Assembly (NCBI RefSeq): GCF_014695575.1
Contig: NZ_JACJOO010000055.1
Coordinates: 26,108 to 90,107, forward strand
Source of the DNA: Leptolyngbya sp. FACHB-8
Lineage (GTDB): Bacteria; Cyanobacteriota; Cyanobacteriia; Elainellales; Elainellaceae
Reading direction: 5' to 3'
DNA length: 64,000 nt
The notes under the pieces were generated by a model that worked only from the letters and a program-made list of their open reading frames with translations, was not told where the DNA came from and made no database searches. Shown in pieces: positions 33,962 through 43,093 of this stretch; position 1 is the first letter of the stretch; each line of letters begins with the position of its first letter. The position numbers and the translations under genes were made by a program.

Positions 33962-35473
33962 TTAATCCGCAACAGCCGATTCCTGTGGAGCCGCCACCGA
34001 TCGCACCACCAATGCCGTCGTCAACGCATCCACCACCCGCGCCGCCGGGAAAATCTCCATCTGCAACCCCGGAATATTCGCCTGCCCCGCCGGTACGATC
34101 GCCCGCTTAAACCCCAGCTTCATTGCCTCCCGCAACCGCAACTCCAGCTGAGACACTGGCCGCACCTGTCCTCCCAACCCAACCTCACCAATAATGACGG
34201 TTTCTGGGTCAACAATGCGATCGCGAAAACTAGCGGCTACGGCGATCGCCACTCCCAAATCCGCTGCCGGTTCCCCTACACTAATTCCCCCTGACGACGA
34301 CACATAGGCATCCAACTTTGACAGGGGAATCCCCACCCGCTTCTCCAACACCGCTAGAATTTGCAGAAAGCGGTTGTACTCAATCCCCGTTGTAGAACGC
34401 CGAGGCGAGGGATAACTGGTGGGACTCACCAACGCCTGCAACTCCACCAGAAGAGGCCGTGTGCCCTCGCAAGCAACAATGGTAGCCGTACCGGGAGTTT
34501 CCTCATCCCGCGTCCCCAAGAACAACGCTGAGGGGTTCAAAACCTCTGCCAAACCCCGATTTACCATCTCGAATACTCCCAATTCCTGGGTGGCACCAAA
34601 GCGGTTTTTGACCGAGCGGAGAAGACGATGACTGGCGAAGCGATCGCCCTCAAAATACAGCACCGTATCCACGAGGTGTTCGAGCACTTTGGGACCGGCG
34701 ATCGCCCCTTCCTTCGTCACATGCCCCACAATAAACAGCGAAATATGATTCCGCTTTGCCAACTGCATCAGTGCTGACGTACACTCCCGTACCTGCGCCA
34801 CCGACCCCGGTGCCGAGGTTAACTGAGCGAAGTACAACGCCTGAATACTGTCGATGACTGCCACTTGAGGTCGAAGCGCCTCCAACTCCGCCAAAATCGT
34901 GTCTAGATCGGTTTCTGGCAACAAGTAAAGCTGAGAATCGGACTGTACTTCATCTGTCTTTTCATTCGGCTCCTCGGCTCGCCTGCTCTTCGGCTCCTCG
35001 GCTCCCACACCAACTCCCAACCGCTGAGCTCGCAGTTTCACCTGCTGACCGGACTCTTCTGCACAGACATAAAGGACTTGGTAGCTCTGGGCTAGGCGAT
35101 TTGCCGCCTGAAGCAAGAGAGTCGATTTTCCAATACCCGGATCGCCACCAATCAAAACGAGAGAACCAGGAACAATCCCGCCACCGAGAACGCGATCGAG
35201 TTCGCCATAGCCTGAAGAAAGGCGAATTTGGGGATGGTCGGTGATTTGGTTGAGGGTGAGAGAGGCTAGGGGTTGCGATTGCCCTACGACCCCCACCGCG
35301 CCCCCACGTCCGGGCCGTACTGCTGTTCCCTTCCGAGTCGTACTTGCTGTTGTCGCAGGAGCAGCCTGTTCAATTAAGGTATTCCAGCTGCCGCAGAAGG
35401 AGCAACGACCGAAGTATTGGGCTGATGTTGCTCCACATTCATTACAAACGTAAACCGAGCGGGATTTTGGCAT
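33962..35473 (-). CDS. radA: DNA repair/recombination ATPase RadA
   Basis: A 503-residue RadA (Sms). It has an N-terminal C4 zinc finger (Cys10, 13, 24, 27), Walker A GGDPGIGKST, the RadA motif KNRFG, and a C-terminal Lon-protease-like domain (GISVGEPAADLGVAIA) without the catalytic Ser-Lys. RadA promotes branch migration during recombination. Residues ~155-175 are a low-complexity insertion (EEPKSRRAEEPNEK) absent from most RadA, encoded by a short direct repeat. ATG start gives the canonical MPKSRSVYVCNEC. Confidence 0.94.
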   Translation of the reverse strand: MPKSRSVYVCNECGATSAQYFGRCSFCGSWNTLIEQAAPATTASTTRKGTAVRPGRGGAVGVVGQSQPLASLTLNQITDHPQIRLSSGYGELDRVLGGGIVPGSLVLIGGDPGIGKSTLLLQAANRLAQSYQVLYVCAEESGQQVKLRAQRLGVGVGAEEPKSRRAEEPNEKTDEVQSDSQLYLLPETDLDTILAELEALRPQVAVIDSIQALYFAQLTSAPGSVAQVRECTSALMQLAKRNHISLFIVGHVTKEGAIAGPKVLEHLVDTVLYFEGDRFASHRLLRSVKNRFGATQELGVFEMVNRGLAEVLNPSALFLGTRDEETPGTATIVACEGTRPLLVELQALVSPTSYPSPRRSTTGIEYNRFLQILAVLEKRVGIPLSKLDAYVSSSGGISVGEPAADLGVAIAVAASFRDRIVDPETVIIGEVGLGGQVRPVSQLELRLREAMKLGFKRAIVPAGQANIPGLQMEIFPAARVVDALTTALVVRSVAAPQESAVAD

Positions 35474-35721
35474 AGATTAAAACGAAAGATGTCAGGGGCT
35501 ATGAAGGGGATCAACGCAAATTGGTTGACAATACTTAATCAAAACAACCAGAACAAAACTTATTGCAGCCGCTAAACTTTGTACAAATATTAAAAAAGGC
35601 TGAAATGTATGGTTCACCACATTTTCGACAATCTATGAAAAGTCAATTAAGCTACTATCTTTAGTGAAAGGGTGAAAGAAATTAACATCCAAAAGATTCG
35701 TTTCAAGGAGTGTTGAGTAAA

Positions 35722-36462
35722 TTGGAGAACCACAAAGAAAAAATTCTGGTAGTCGATGACGAAGCCAGCATCCGTCGTATCCTTGAAACCCGTCTCTCCA
35801 TGATTGGATACGACGTTGTCACCGCCGCCGATGGGGAAGAAGCGCTGGATACCTTCCGGCACGCTGACCCCGATCTCGTTGTGCTCGATGTGATGATGCC
35901 AAAGCTAGACGGGTACGGGGTTTGTCAAGAGCTGCGTAAAGAATCTGACGTCCCTATTATTATGTTAACGGCCTTAGGAGACGTTGCCGACCGGATCACC
36001 GGCCTTGAATTAGGGGCCGATGACTATGTCGTCAAGCCTTTCTCCCCAAAAGAACTGGAAGCCCGCATCCGCTCCGTTCTGCGCCGCGTCGAAAAGACGG
36101 GTACCACGGGTATTCCCAGCTCTGGCGTTATCCAGATCAATACAATTCGTATCGATACTAACAAGCGTCAAGTTTACAAAGGTGACGAGCGCATTCGGCT
36201 CACAGGTATGGAATTTAGCCTGCTAGAACTGCTAGTTGGTAAGTCCGGCGAGCCCTTCTCCCGCTCCGAAATCCTCCAGGAAGTTTGGGGCTACACTCCT
36301 GAGCGTCATGTAGATACCCGAGTCGTGGATGTACACATCTCCCGTCTGCGGGCCAAGCTGGAGGATGACCCCAGCAACCCTGAACTAATCTTGACAGCCC
36401 GTGGTACTGGCTATCTCTTCCAGCGAATTGTCCCACCTGGGGAAGAAAAAGTACTTGGATGA
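35722..36462 (+). CDS. rpaB: Response regulator RpaB (Ycf27)
   Basis: An OmpR-type regulator of about 246 residues that in cyanobacteria controls high-light and photosystem genes. Receiver: ILVVDDEASIRRILETRLSM, phosphoacceptor Asp in VVLDVMMPKLDG, LTALGDV, VVKPFSP. DNA-binding domain: LTGMEFSLLELLVGKSGEPF, VDTRVVDVHISRLRAKL, GTGYLFQR. The start is probably the TTG at 35722 (giving MENHKEKILVV as in homologues) with AAGGAG at 35705-35710; GTG 35710 and TTG 35713 are in frame but too close to that site. Confidence 0.92.
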   Translation: MENHKEKILVVDDEASIRRILETRLSMIGYDVVTAADGEEALDTFRHADPDLVVLDVMMPKLDGYGVCQELRKESDVPIIMLTALGDVADRITGLELGADDYVVKPFSPKELEARIRSVLRRVEKTGTTGIPSSGVIQINTIRIDTNKRQVYKGDERIRLTGMEFSLLELLVGKSGEPFSRSEILQEVWGYTPERHVDTRVVDVHISRLRAKLEDDPSNPELILTARGTGYLFQRIVPPGEEKVLG

Positions 36463-36539
36463 GCGATTTCTTCCTTCAAAGCCGTTAGGGGAGATCGTCC
36501 ATCTGATAGAATTTTTGAGGTTTCTATCACTTCGAGCGA

Positions 36540-37610
36540 ATGGGTTTAACTCGAGCACGGATCGCCGTTGATGCGATGGGCGGAGACTATGCCCCTTCAG
36601 AGATTGTCGCTGGGGCACTGAGGGCACAGGAAGAATTGGATGCCGACGTTCTGCTAGTCGGAGACCCTCAGCAGGTCAAAGCATCCCTGGAGCAACACAA
36701 TGCTTCAGCAAATATGGAAATTATTCCGGCAGAGGGCGTCATCGAGATGCACGAGGAACCGCTTACTGGTATCCGTCGTAAGCCTCGTGCCTCCATTAAT
36801 GTCGCAATGGATTTGGTGAAGCAGGGGCAAGCTGATGCGGTCGTGTCAGCGGGGCACTCTGGAGCAGCGATGGCTTCTGCTCTACTGCGCCTGGGGCGTC
36901 TACCAGGCATCGATCGCCCTGCTATTGGAGCGGTACTACCGACGATGGTTTCCAAGCCCGTGTTGGTGCTGGATGTTGGGGCCAACGTTGACTGCCGACC
37001 TAAGTTTCTAGAGCAATTTGCCCTGATGGGTCAGGTGTATTCCAAGTATGTGCTGGGTACTGCCGAGCCAAAGGTTGGCCTGATCAATATTGGGGAGGAA
37101 TCCACCAAGGGAAATGATTTGGCCGTCCGAGCTCATCAGATGCTGCAAGACAACCCCCGTATCTCCTTCGTTGGAAATGCTGAAGGCCGAGATGTTCTGT
37201 CGGGGCATTTCGATGTGGTGGTCTGTGATGGCTTTGTCGGGAATGTGTTGCTGAAGTTCGCTGAAGCCATTGGTGAGGTGATGCTTCAAACCATTCGGGA
37301 GGAGCTGCCTCAGGGCCTCAATGGGAAACTTGGAACCATGCTGCTCAAGCCAAACCTGCGTCGCATTAAACAACGCATTGACCATGCCGAGCATGGCGGT
37401 GGCTTGTTACTTGGGGTCGCTGGGGTTTGTATTATTAGCCATGGCAGCTCCCAGGCTCCCTCCATTTTCAATGCTATCCGTATGGCAAAGGAAGCGGTTG
37501 ATCACCGTGTCCTGGAGCGGATTCGTGCCCAATTTGAACAATCTGAATCAGTAGCGGCTGAGGGCCAAGCTCTCTCCCGGAGCACTGATCAACCAGAGGT
37601 TAACGAGTAA
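36540..37610 (+). CDS. plsX: Phosphate acyltransferase PlsX
   Basis: PlsX makes acyl-phosphate from acyl-ACP for phospholipid synthesis. N-terminus [17 protein letters not shown], then [36 protein letters not shown], and [11 protein letters not shown] are all family marks. The 356-residue length is normal. The stop codon overlaps the fabH start by one base, so plsX and fabH are coupled, forming the common cyanobacterial lipid cluster with fabD and plsC. Confidence 0.94.
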   Translation: MGLTRARIAVDAMGGDYAPSEIVAGALRAQEELDADVLLVGDPQQVKASLEQHNASANMEIIPAEGVIEMHEEPLTGIRRKPRASINVAMDLVKQGQADAVVSAGHSGAAMASALLRLGRLPGIDRPAIGAVLPTMVSKPVLVLDVGANVDCRPKFLEQFALMGQVYSKYVLGTAEPKVGLINIGEESTKGNDLAVRAHQMLQDNPRISFVGNAEGRDVLSGHFDVVVCDGFVGNVLLKFAEAIGEVMLQTIREELPQGLNGKLGTMLLKPNLRRIKQRIDHAEHGGGLLLGVAGVCIISHGSSQAPSIFNAIRMAKEAVDHRVLERIRAQFEQSESVAAEGQALSRSTDQPEVNE

Positions 37611-38614
37611 TGCTGGAACGGTTCGGTGCAGGGGTAATGGTCACAGGATGTGGTTCCAGTGCCCCCGCTACAGTTTTGGATAACGACGCCCTTAGCCGGG
37701 TCGTAGAGACCTCTGACGAGTGGATCTCAAGCCGCACAGGCATCCGCCGACGGCGTATTGCTGGCCCTGAGGATTCGCTGCGATCGCTTGCTGCTACCGC
37801 AGGTCGCCAAGCCCTCGAAATGGCTGGGGTTGCTCCAGAATCTCTGGATCTGATTCTATTAGCGACCTCTACACCGGATGACCTGTTTGGCACTGCCTGT
37901 CAGATTCAGCACGAGCTGGGGGCCCCCCAGGCCGTTGCTTTTGATCTGACAGCGGCCTGCTCAGGCTTTGTTTTTGGCATGGTGACGGCTTCGCAATACA
38001 TTCGCACTGGTGCCTATCGGACTGTGTTGTTGATTGGGGCGGATGTGCTATCTCGTTGGGTGGATTGGGGCGATCGCCGTACCTGTGTCCTCTTTGGGGA
38101 TGGTGCTGGAGCTGTCGTTCTACAAGCAAGCGATACTCAGGACAATCTTCTAGGATTTGAATTGCGCAGCGATGGCACCCTTAATGGTTGCCTGAATCTG
38201 GCGTATCAGAGCGAAGCCCATGTCCTTAGAGATGAAGTCGAAGTCCGTAAGGGTACCTTCCACCCCATTACGATGAATGGTCAGGAAGTCTATCGCTTTG
38301 CTGTGCGGCGTGTTCCTGAAGTCATTGAAAAAGCTTTGTTCCGGGCCAATCTGACCGTCGATCAGGTAGATTGGCTGTTGCTACATCAGGCTAACCAGCG
38401 CATTCTTGATGCGGTTGCTGATCGTTTGGGCATCCCAGCAGAGCGGGTCATGAGCAATATGGCTGAGTATGGTAACACCTCGGCTGCCTCAATCCCTTTG
38501 GCTCTGGATACATGGGTGCGATCGGGTAAAGTGCAACCGGGTCAGGTGATTGTAACGGCAGGATTCGGAGCAGGTCTAACCTGGGGCTCATCTATTTTCC
38601 GCTGGGGCCGCTAA
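37610..38614 (+). CDS. fabH: 3-oxoacyl-ACP synthase III (FabH)
   Basis: FabH condenses acetyl-CoA with malonyl-ACP to start fatty acid synthesis. The catalytic Cys is Cys117 in [12 protein letters not shown], the His lies in [10 protein letters not shown] and the Asn in [11 protein letters not shown]. The N-terminus has [14 protein letters not shown]. Length 334 aa is typical. ATG start overlaps the plsX stop. Confidence 0.95.
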   Translation: MLERFGAGVMVTGCGSSAPATVLDNDALSRVVETSDEWISSRTGIRRRRIAGPEDSLRSLAATAGRQALEMAGVAPESLDLILLATSTPDDLFGTACQIQHELGAPQAVAFDLTAACSGFVFGMVTASQYIRTGAYRTVLLIGADVLSRWVDWGDRRTCVLFGDGAGAVVLQASDTQDNLLGFELRSDGTLNGCLNLAYQSEAHVLRDEVEVRKGTFHPITMNGQEVYRFAVRRVPEVIEKALFRANLTVDQVDWLLLHQANQRILDAVADRLGIPAERVMSNMAEYGNTSAASIPLALDTWVRSGKVQPGQVIVTAGFGAGLTWGSSIFRWGR

Positions 38615-38674
38615 AGCCTGTTTTATAGGTAACGTTTGAAAAAATACATTTTGAGCAGGCCGCCGAGGCCTCAT

Positions 38675-38699
38675 CTTTCGTGTGTAATGCGCACGAAAG
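38675..38699. repeat. Short CTTTCGTG hairpin
   Basis: An 8-bp stem (CTTTCGTG / CACGAAAG) lies between fabH and fabD. The 238-bp gap also has AAAGCCTG as a direct repeat at about 38613 and 38718, perhaps the footprint of a decayed element. Confidence 0.45.
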
Positions 38700-38852
38700 A
38701 CTTTTGTTTCAGCGCATGAAAGCCTGAGCCTTTGCTCTGAGCGGATAACTTTTCGAACGGAAACCTCTCAAGTGTTACCCATTCCGGTAGGATTTTTGGG
38801 GGAGCCTCTGGCTTTCATCCCTTAAGAATTTGTTTAGATTCAGGTTAGAGAA

Positions 38853-39743
38853 ATGACGAATGCAGCGTGGGTGTTTCCCGGACAGGGATCACAGGCAATT
38901 GGCATGGGTGCTGATTTGATTGACCTGCCAGAGGGTAAGGCGCGTTTTGAGCAAGCTGAGGCCATTCTGGGTTGGTCGGTTCCCGAGATTTGCCAGAGCG
39001 AGGATGACAAGGTTTCCAAGACCCTCTACACCCAACCCTGCTTGTATGTCATTGAGGCTGTTTTGGTTGATCTGATGCGCCAACGAGGTCATCGGCCTAC
39101 TGTTGTGGCAGGCCACAGCTTGGGCGAATACGTGGCCCTTTACGCGGCTGGTGTGCTCAGTTTTGAAGCGGGTCTGCAATTGGTCAAGCGTCGGGCTGAA
39201 CTGATGGACACTGCCTCTGAGGGGGCAATGGCTGCCCTCATTGGCTTCGATCGAGAGCAATTGGAGCAGCAAATCGCCCAGACCCCCGATGTCGTACTTG
39301 CCAACGACAACAACTCCGCTCAGGTTGTGATTTCGGGAACCCCTCAGGCTGTCGATGCTGTAATGGCTAACGTGAAATCAAAGCGGGCCGTAAAACTAAA
39401 TGTTAGTGGTGCGTTTCACTCGCCACTGATGGCAGATGCCGCGAGCGAATTTCAGCAAATTTTGGATAGCATCTCGTTCCAAGATGCGTCCGTACCTGTA
39501 CTGTCTAATGTAGATCCAACACCTGCAACCGACGCGTCGGTGCTCAAGGATCGTCTCTCCCAACAAATGACGGGTTCGGTACGGTGGCGCGAAATTTCCC
39601 TGCAACTTCCTCAAGAAGGGGTGGAGCAGGTGATCGAGATTGGCCCTGGTAAGGTGCTGACTGGTTTGGTGAAGCGTACCAGTCCTGATTTAGCTTTAGA
39701 GAATGTGGGGTCGATCGCTGACCTCGAGCGCCTGAGCGTTTAA
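38853..39743 (+). CDS. fabD: Malonyl-CoA:ACP transacylase (FabD)
   Basis: FabD loads malonyl groups onto ACP. The nucleophile is Ser89 in AGHSLGEYVAL, the catalytic His is His189 in SGAFHSPLM, and the N-terminus has the FPGQGSQ motif. 296 residues, normal length. It follows fabH by 238 bp that hold a small hairpin. Confidence 0.95.
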   Translation: MTNAAWVFPGQGSQAIGMGADLIDLPEGKARFEQAEAILGWSVPEICQSEDDKVSKTLYTQPCLYVIEAVLVDLMRQRGHRPTVVAGHSLGEYVALYAAGVLSFEAGLQLVKRRAELMDTASEGAMAALIGFDREQLEQQIAQTPDVVLANDNNSAQVVISGTPQAVDAVMANVKSKRAVKLNVSGAFHSPLMADAASEFQQILDSISFQDASVPVLSNVDPTPATDASVLKDRLSQQMTGSVRWREISLQLPQEGVEQVIEIGPGKVLTGLVKRTSPDLALENVGSIADLERLSV

Positions 39744-39811
39744 ACCCTAAATGAGCGTGGGTAGCGCCTGCGTTCATGGCATTTCTTGTTGTACTTAATT
39801 GTAGAGTTACC

Positions 39812-40450
39812 GTGAGCCGCGATCGCGAACCCTGGCCCAGTCTTGCCCTTTACCACCTGTTCAAATGGTCGGTGGTCGCTCCCACGCTGGGTATTTATTT
39901 TCGGGGAAAGGTTTACGGCGCTGAGAATGTGCCTCGCAACGGGCCACTGTTGATTGTGGCAAACCATGCCAGCGACTTTGACCCGCCGCTGCTCTCCTGT
40001 AGTGTGCGTCGCCCAGTGTCCTACATGGCAAAGGAGGAACTGTTCAAGGTGCCGATATTGAAGCAGGCGATCCGGCTGTACGGAGCTTACCCGGTGAAGC
40101 GGGGGTCTGCAGATCGGAGCGCAATTCGGGCTGCGATCGCACAACTTGAAGCAGGCTGGGCGGTTGGTGTGTTTCTCTCGGGTACGCGCACTCCCGATGG
40201 CCGTATTTCTGCAGCCAAGCTAGGGGCCGCCATGATTGCTGCCAAAACTCAGACCCCTTTGCTCCCGGTCAGCCTTTGGGGAACTCAGAACATCATCCCC
40301 AAAGGAGCCAGGTTTCCCCAACCCGTTCCCCTAACCATTCGCATTGGCGAAGTCATTCCTCCTCCCGTTTCAGGCGAACGAGAAGTCCTGGAAGCGGTAA
40401 CCCAAAAATGCGTGGAAACGATTCACGGGCTGCATGATCTACAGCGCTGA
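39812..40450 (+). CDS. plsC: 1-acyl-sn-glycerol-3-phosphate acyltransferase (PlsC-like)
   Basis: About 212 residues from a GTG at 39812 (VSRDREPWPSLALYHLFKWS, matching the family start in cyanobacteria). The acyltransferase box NHASDFD supplies His52 and Asp57. The third box, normally FPEGTRS, reads FLSGTRT, so the phosphate-contacting Glu is Ser123. PlsC makes phosphatidic acid from lysophosphatidic acid. The frame opens 12 codons earlier at ATG 39776. The gene ends inside the stem-loop at 40432. Confidence 0.88.
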   Translation: MSRDREPWPSLALYHLFKWSVVAPTLGIYFRGKVYGAENVPRNGPLLIVANHASDFDPPLLSCSVRRPVSYMAKEELFKVPILKQAIRLYGAYPVKRGSADRSAIRAAIAQLEAGWAVGVFLSGTRTPDGRISAAKLGAAMIAAKTQTPLLPVSLWGTQNIIPKGARFPQPVPLTIRIGEVIPPPVSGEREVLEAVTQKCVETIHGLHDLQR

Positions 40451-40467
40451 GAGGCTGTAGATCATGC
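40432..40467. terminator. Hairpin spanning the plsC stop codon
   Basis: GCATGATCTACAG, the last plsC codons, pairs with CTGTAGATCATGC after the stop; the TGA (40448-40450) is in the loop. No T-run follows. AGATCATGC at its 3' end is also the left target duplication of the next element. Confidence 0.6.
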
Positions 40468-40556
40468 CAGCAGTTCTCAGTATGGGCCTCAAAGCCAAGA
40501 GTTCGCGCCCGTAGGGCGCGAACTCTTGGCTTTGAGGCCCATACTGAGAACTGCTG
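40468..40556. mobile_element. Family C hairpin MITE, copy 1 with 9-bp target duplication
   Basis: Perfect inverted arms of about 43 bp, beginning CAGCAGTTCTCAGTATGGGC. AGATCATGC flanks it at 40459-40467 and 40557-40565. This copy has a single hairpin; the copies at 44635 and 57447 have two. Confidence 0.85.
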
Positions 40557-40576
40557 AGATCATGCAGCAAAACCAT

Positions 40577-40662
40577 CAGGGCTTACGCAAGTTCAGTATA
40601 TTGAGAGCATTTGTGTCGGGTGTGCTTTGTACACCACACCCGACACAAATGCGTAAGTTCTG
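40577..40662. mobile_element. Family D hairpin MITE, copy 3
   Basis: Ends CAGGGCTTACGCA and TGCGTAAGTTCTG, with an off-centre stem GCATTTGTGTCGGGTGTG. ACCAT flanks it at 40572-40576 and 40663-40667, a perfect 5-bp target duplication. Confidence 0.8.
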
Positions 40663-40707
40663 ACCATTTTATTGGGACAAGAAGAGTGGTGAAGCACAAC
40701 GCTCCGC

Positions 40708-40749
40708 CCCACCTGTCTTGAATGGCTGCAGCTATTCAAGACAGGTGGG
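40708..40749. repeat. Perfect hairpin CCCACCTGTCTTGAAT
   Basis: 16-bp arms around GGCTGCAGCT, itself palindromic. It lies 30 bp beyond the gun4 stop. Confidence 0.65.
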
Positions 40750-40779
40750 ATAGGGTGAAGTACTAAAAAGGTAAAAGTG

Positions 40780-41532
40780 TTATGACCAGGCTGGGTGGGT
40801 GAGTAGTGAGGCCATGACGCGGACACCTCGGAGTTGATTTGAGAGAGGTAGATGCCCCCGGGGAGCTGATAGATCCCAGATAAATTCTTTAGGATAACGC
40901 GTCCATGTGTTGCCGCTCTTCCAGCCAATCATCGGCCATAGCTTGTCCCAATTTTTACCTGTACCGAGCCATAATTCCCGCTGTACTGAAAAGCCGAATT
41001 TGCCTTCAGAGTAAACGCGCCAGAGGCGATCGAGGGTCTGCAGGTCTTCGCTGGGAAATTGTTCGACCTCAGTAAAGTAGAGCCAGCCACGTTTTACGGC
41101 CGTATCACCTGCCAACTCACACAGCTTTGCCAGCGTGGTACGGTCGGCCTCTTCGAAATCTCGTTGGGCTAACAGCTGAGCAATGGGACGGTAATCAACA
41201 GAGGCTTGAGAACGGAGCTCCACAACCCCTTCTACCAAGTGCTTGCCTACAAATGCCTCAGTTTTTGGGGTTTTAGCGGCCACCAGTAATTGATGCACTT
41301 TCCCATCTGTAGGAGCTGCGGGCATACCCTGCCGTTCTAGGCACCACTCCATCAGAGCATCCAGACCTGCCTCGCCCTTATCGGCCAGATCCTGAACCAA
41401 GCGCAGTTGGTTTTTCTCAGATTCCGACCGTAGCCGGGTTAAAAACTCATTCATAAATTCGGTAGGATTTGGTTCAGCGGCATCATCCTGAGATGTGGTG
41501 GGATAGTTTTGCCCAATTTGCCCCTCAACCAT
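40780..41532 (-). CDS. gun4: GUN4-domain Mg-chelatase regulator
   Basis: A 250-residue protein. The N-terminal half is helical; the C-terminal half is the GUN4 core (RPIAQLLAQRDFEEADRTTLAKL, EVEQFPSEDLQTLDRLWRVYSEGKFGFSVQ in parts, WDKLWPMIGWKSGNTWTRYP). GUN4 binds porphyrins and stimulates magnesium chelatase in chlorophyll synthesis. The DW/DF plus AD..T motif and the WLGTGKNW loop support GUN4 itself rather than a kinase-fused relative. ATG start at 41532. Confidence 0.9.
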   Translation of the reverse strand: MVEGQIGQNYPTTSQDDAAEPNPTEFMNEFLTRLRSESEKNQLRLVQDLADKGEAGLDALMEWCLERQGMPAAPTDGKVHQLLVAAKTPKTEAFVGKHLVEGVVELRSQASVDYRPIAQLLAQRDFEEADRTTLAKLCELAGDTAVKRGWLYFTEVEQFPSEDLQTLDRLWRVYSEGKFGFSVQRELWLGTGKNWDKLWPMIGWKSGNTWTRYPKEFIWDLSAPRGHLPLSNQLRGVRVMASLLTHPAWS

Positions 41533-41699
41533 GATGACTGTGGATACCTTAGTAACGCGCGAATGAACGACAGGTTAGCAACCTGCCATTCTTCACTTTA
41601 GCGGGAAAGGGGAACGTTTCAAGGCTTTCAGGAAGGATTTCTGCCTAGAAGATGCTTGAAACGTTGTTTTTTAGATAGATAGAGGCCAGGAACCAGGGA

Positions 41700-42374
41700 C
41701 TACAACTCCGATTCATCAAGGGATTCGGGGGGTTGATAGCCATGCTCAAAAGCATACCGAATCAGCTGTAGACGGTTTTCGAGCCCCAGCTTGCTGAGAA
41801 TATTGCTGAGGTGCGTTTGTACGGTACGAGGGCTGACAAAGAGGCGATCGCCAATCTGCTTATTGGTATAGCCCTTGATCACTTCCCAAAACACCTTTTC
41901 CTCTGCTGGCGTTAGTGGAAGAGGTCGTAGGGCTGTAGGTGGTGCAGGGCTAGGAGTAACCAGAGCGTTTTGCTGCATCAGCCGTACGATCTCTGAGTTG
42001 ACCCGGCGCGATCGCTCTAACTGGGCTTCAATTTTGGCCACCAGTTCCTTTAACTCGAAAGGCTTGACCAGATAATCATCCGCTCCAGTTTGATGGCCTT
42101 CTACCCGGTCTTCCAGTTCCTTACGGCTGGAGAGAAAGATGAAGGGCACCAATTGCCCCATTCGTGTAGCTCGAAGGCGGCGGCAGAATTCTAGCCCATC
42201 CATTTCAGGCATCATGACGTCTGACACGACTACATCGGCGGGGTCGCTTTCAAAGATTGTGAGCGCTTCTAACCCCGACCGCGCCTCTTGCACCACATAT
42301 CCACGATTTTGCAGATAGCGGGTTAAGGCTGTTCGCAATGTTGCGTCATCATCAACAATCAATATCCGTTTCAT
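41700..42374 (-). CDS. NarL/LuxR-type response regulator
   Basis: A 224-residue regulator. Receiver domain: ILIVDDDATLRTALTRYL, phosphoacceptor Asp in VVVSDVMMPEMDG, SSRKELEDR, YLVKPFELKEL. DNA-binding domain from ~150: LTPAEEKVFWEVIKGYTNKQIGDRLFVSPRTVQTHLSNIL (given for orientation in parts: LTPAEEKVFWEVIKG, SPRTVQTHLSNILSKL), a LuxR helix-turn-helix. It may be the Ycf29-like regulator of cyanobacteria and red-algal plastids, but I am not sure. No sensor kinase is adjacent. Confidence 0.85.
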   Translation of the reverse strand: MKRILIVDDDATLRTALTRYLQNRGYVVQEARSGLEALTIFESDPADVVVSDVMMPEMDGLEFCRRLRATRMGQLVPFIFLSSRKELEDRVEGHQTGADDYLVKPFELKELVAKIEAQLERSRRVNSEIVRLMQQNALVTPSPAPPTALRPLPLTPAEEKVFWEVIKGYTNKQIGDRLFVSPRTVQTHLSNILSKLGLENRLQLIRYAFEHGYQPPESLDESEL

Positions 42375-42715
42375 TCGAGTATCAGCATGGCTCCTGCCGC
42401 ACTCTGTAGTTAAAACAAAGGGGTGTTAAATCGGCTTGAAAAATATGATTCGCCTTGCGAACCGTCCTCATGTCCATCTATCCCTACATTTCATTGTGTT
42501 GGTCTGGAATGGCTATGGGTGGTTTCAAGGTTAAATATTTTCAAAGGGAAGGATATACAATGCCTAACCCGATTGGAATACATACCCCGCAGGCAGGTTA
42601 TTGTTTGAAACCATAAGCATAACGCAATGGCTGAACAATCGTTCATTTTCCTGTTAACCCATAACCATAGAGCCTGTACTCATGATAAGGAGTGAAGTAA
42701 GGCTCCCACTTCTGA
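42375..42715. other. Intergenic, no supported gene
   Basis: Presumed promoter of the NarL-type regulator. A weak 61-codon frame at 42423 shows no family features. Confidence 0.35.
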
Positions 42716-42719
42716 CTGG

Positions 42720-42809
42720 TACGCTGAGTTGGAAATCCATTGCCTATGTTTTTGTGTGGGGTGCGAAGCACCCCACACAAAAACATAGGTCGTGTTAGGC
42801 CGCAGCCTA
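42720..42809. mobile_element. Family B hairpin MITE, copy 2
   Basis: Ends TACGCTGAG and CGCAGCCTA. Flanks are CTGG (42716-42719) and CTAG (42810-42813), a target duplication with one change. The tip reads GGGGTGCGAAGCACCCC, with the loop inverted (GAA against TTC) compared with copies 1 and 3. Confidence 0.8.
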
Positions 42810-42876
42810 CTAGGAGTACAGGCTGTGTGGCAGCTACTCTATAAGAGGAATCTTTCTGAACGCAGTCTTACAGCAT

Positions 42877-42929
42877 TTTTCGAACTGAGGGGCGTGGGAC
42901 GAAGTCTGGCATCCCGCTCAGTTCGAAAA
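42877..42929. repeat. Hairpin TTTTCGAACTGAG in the icd leader
   Basis: 13-bp arms separated by 27 bases, partly complementary themselves (GGGCGTGGGA / ATCCCG). About 165 bp upstream of icd. Confidence 0.55.
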
Positions 42930-43093
42930 GGGGTATAGATTAGCGGCGAGTTATCTATTCATGACTGTTGTTAATGAACAGCTTGCATTGGATAGGTTCT
43001 CTAAATTGAGGGCAGAACATCTGCAATCGGCACCCCTTTGGGGCTATCATGCCTCATGTTCGACGATCCTAATACCTCTTCCCGTCTCGGCTT

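Noticed and set aside
42423..42608. 61-codon frame upstream of the NarL-type regulator
   Set aside because: No ribosome site, odd composition (many Cys/Trp/Pro), lies in the expected promoter region.
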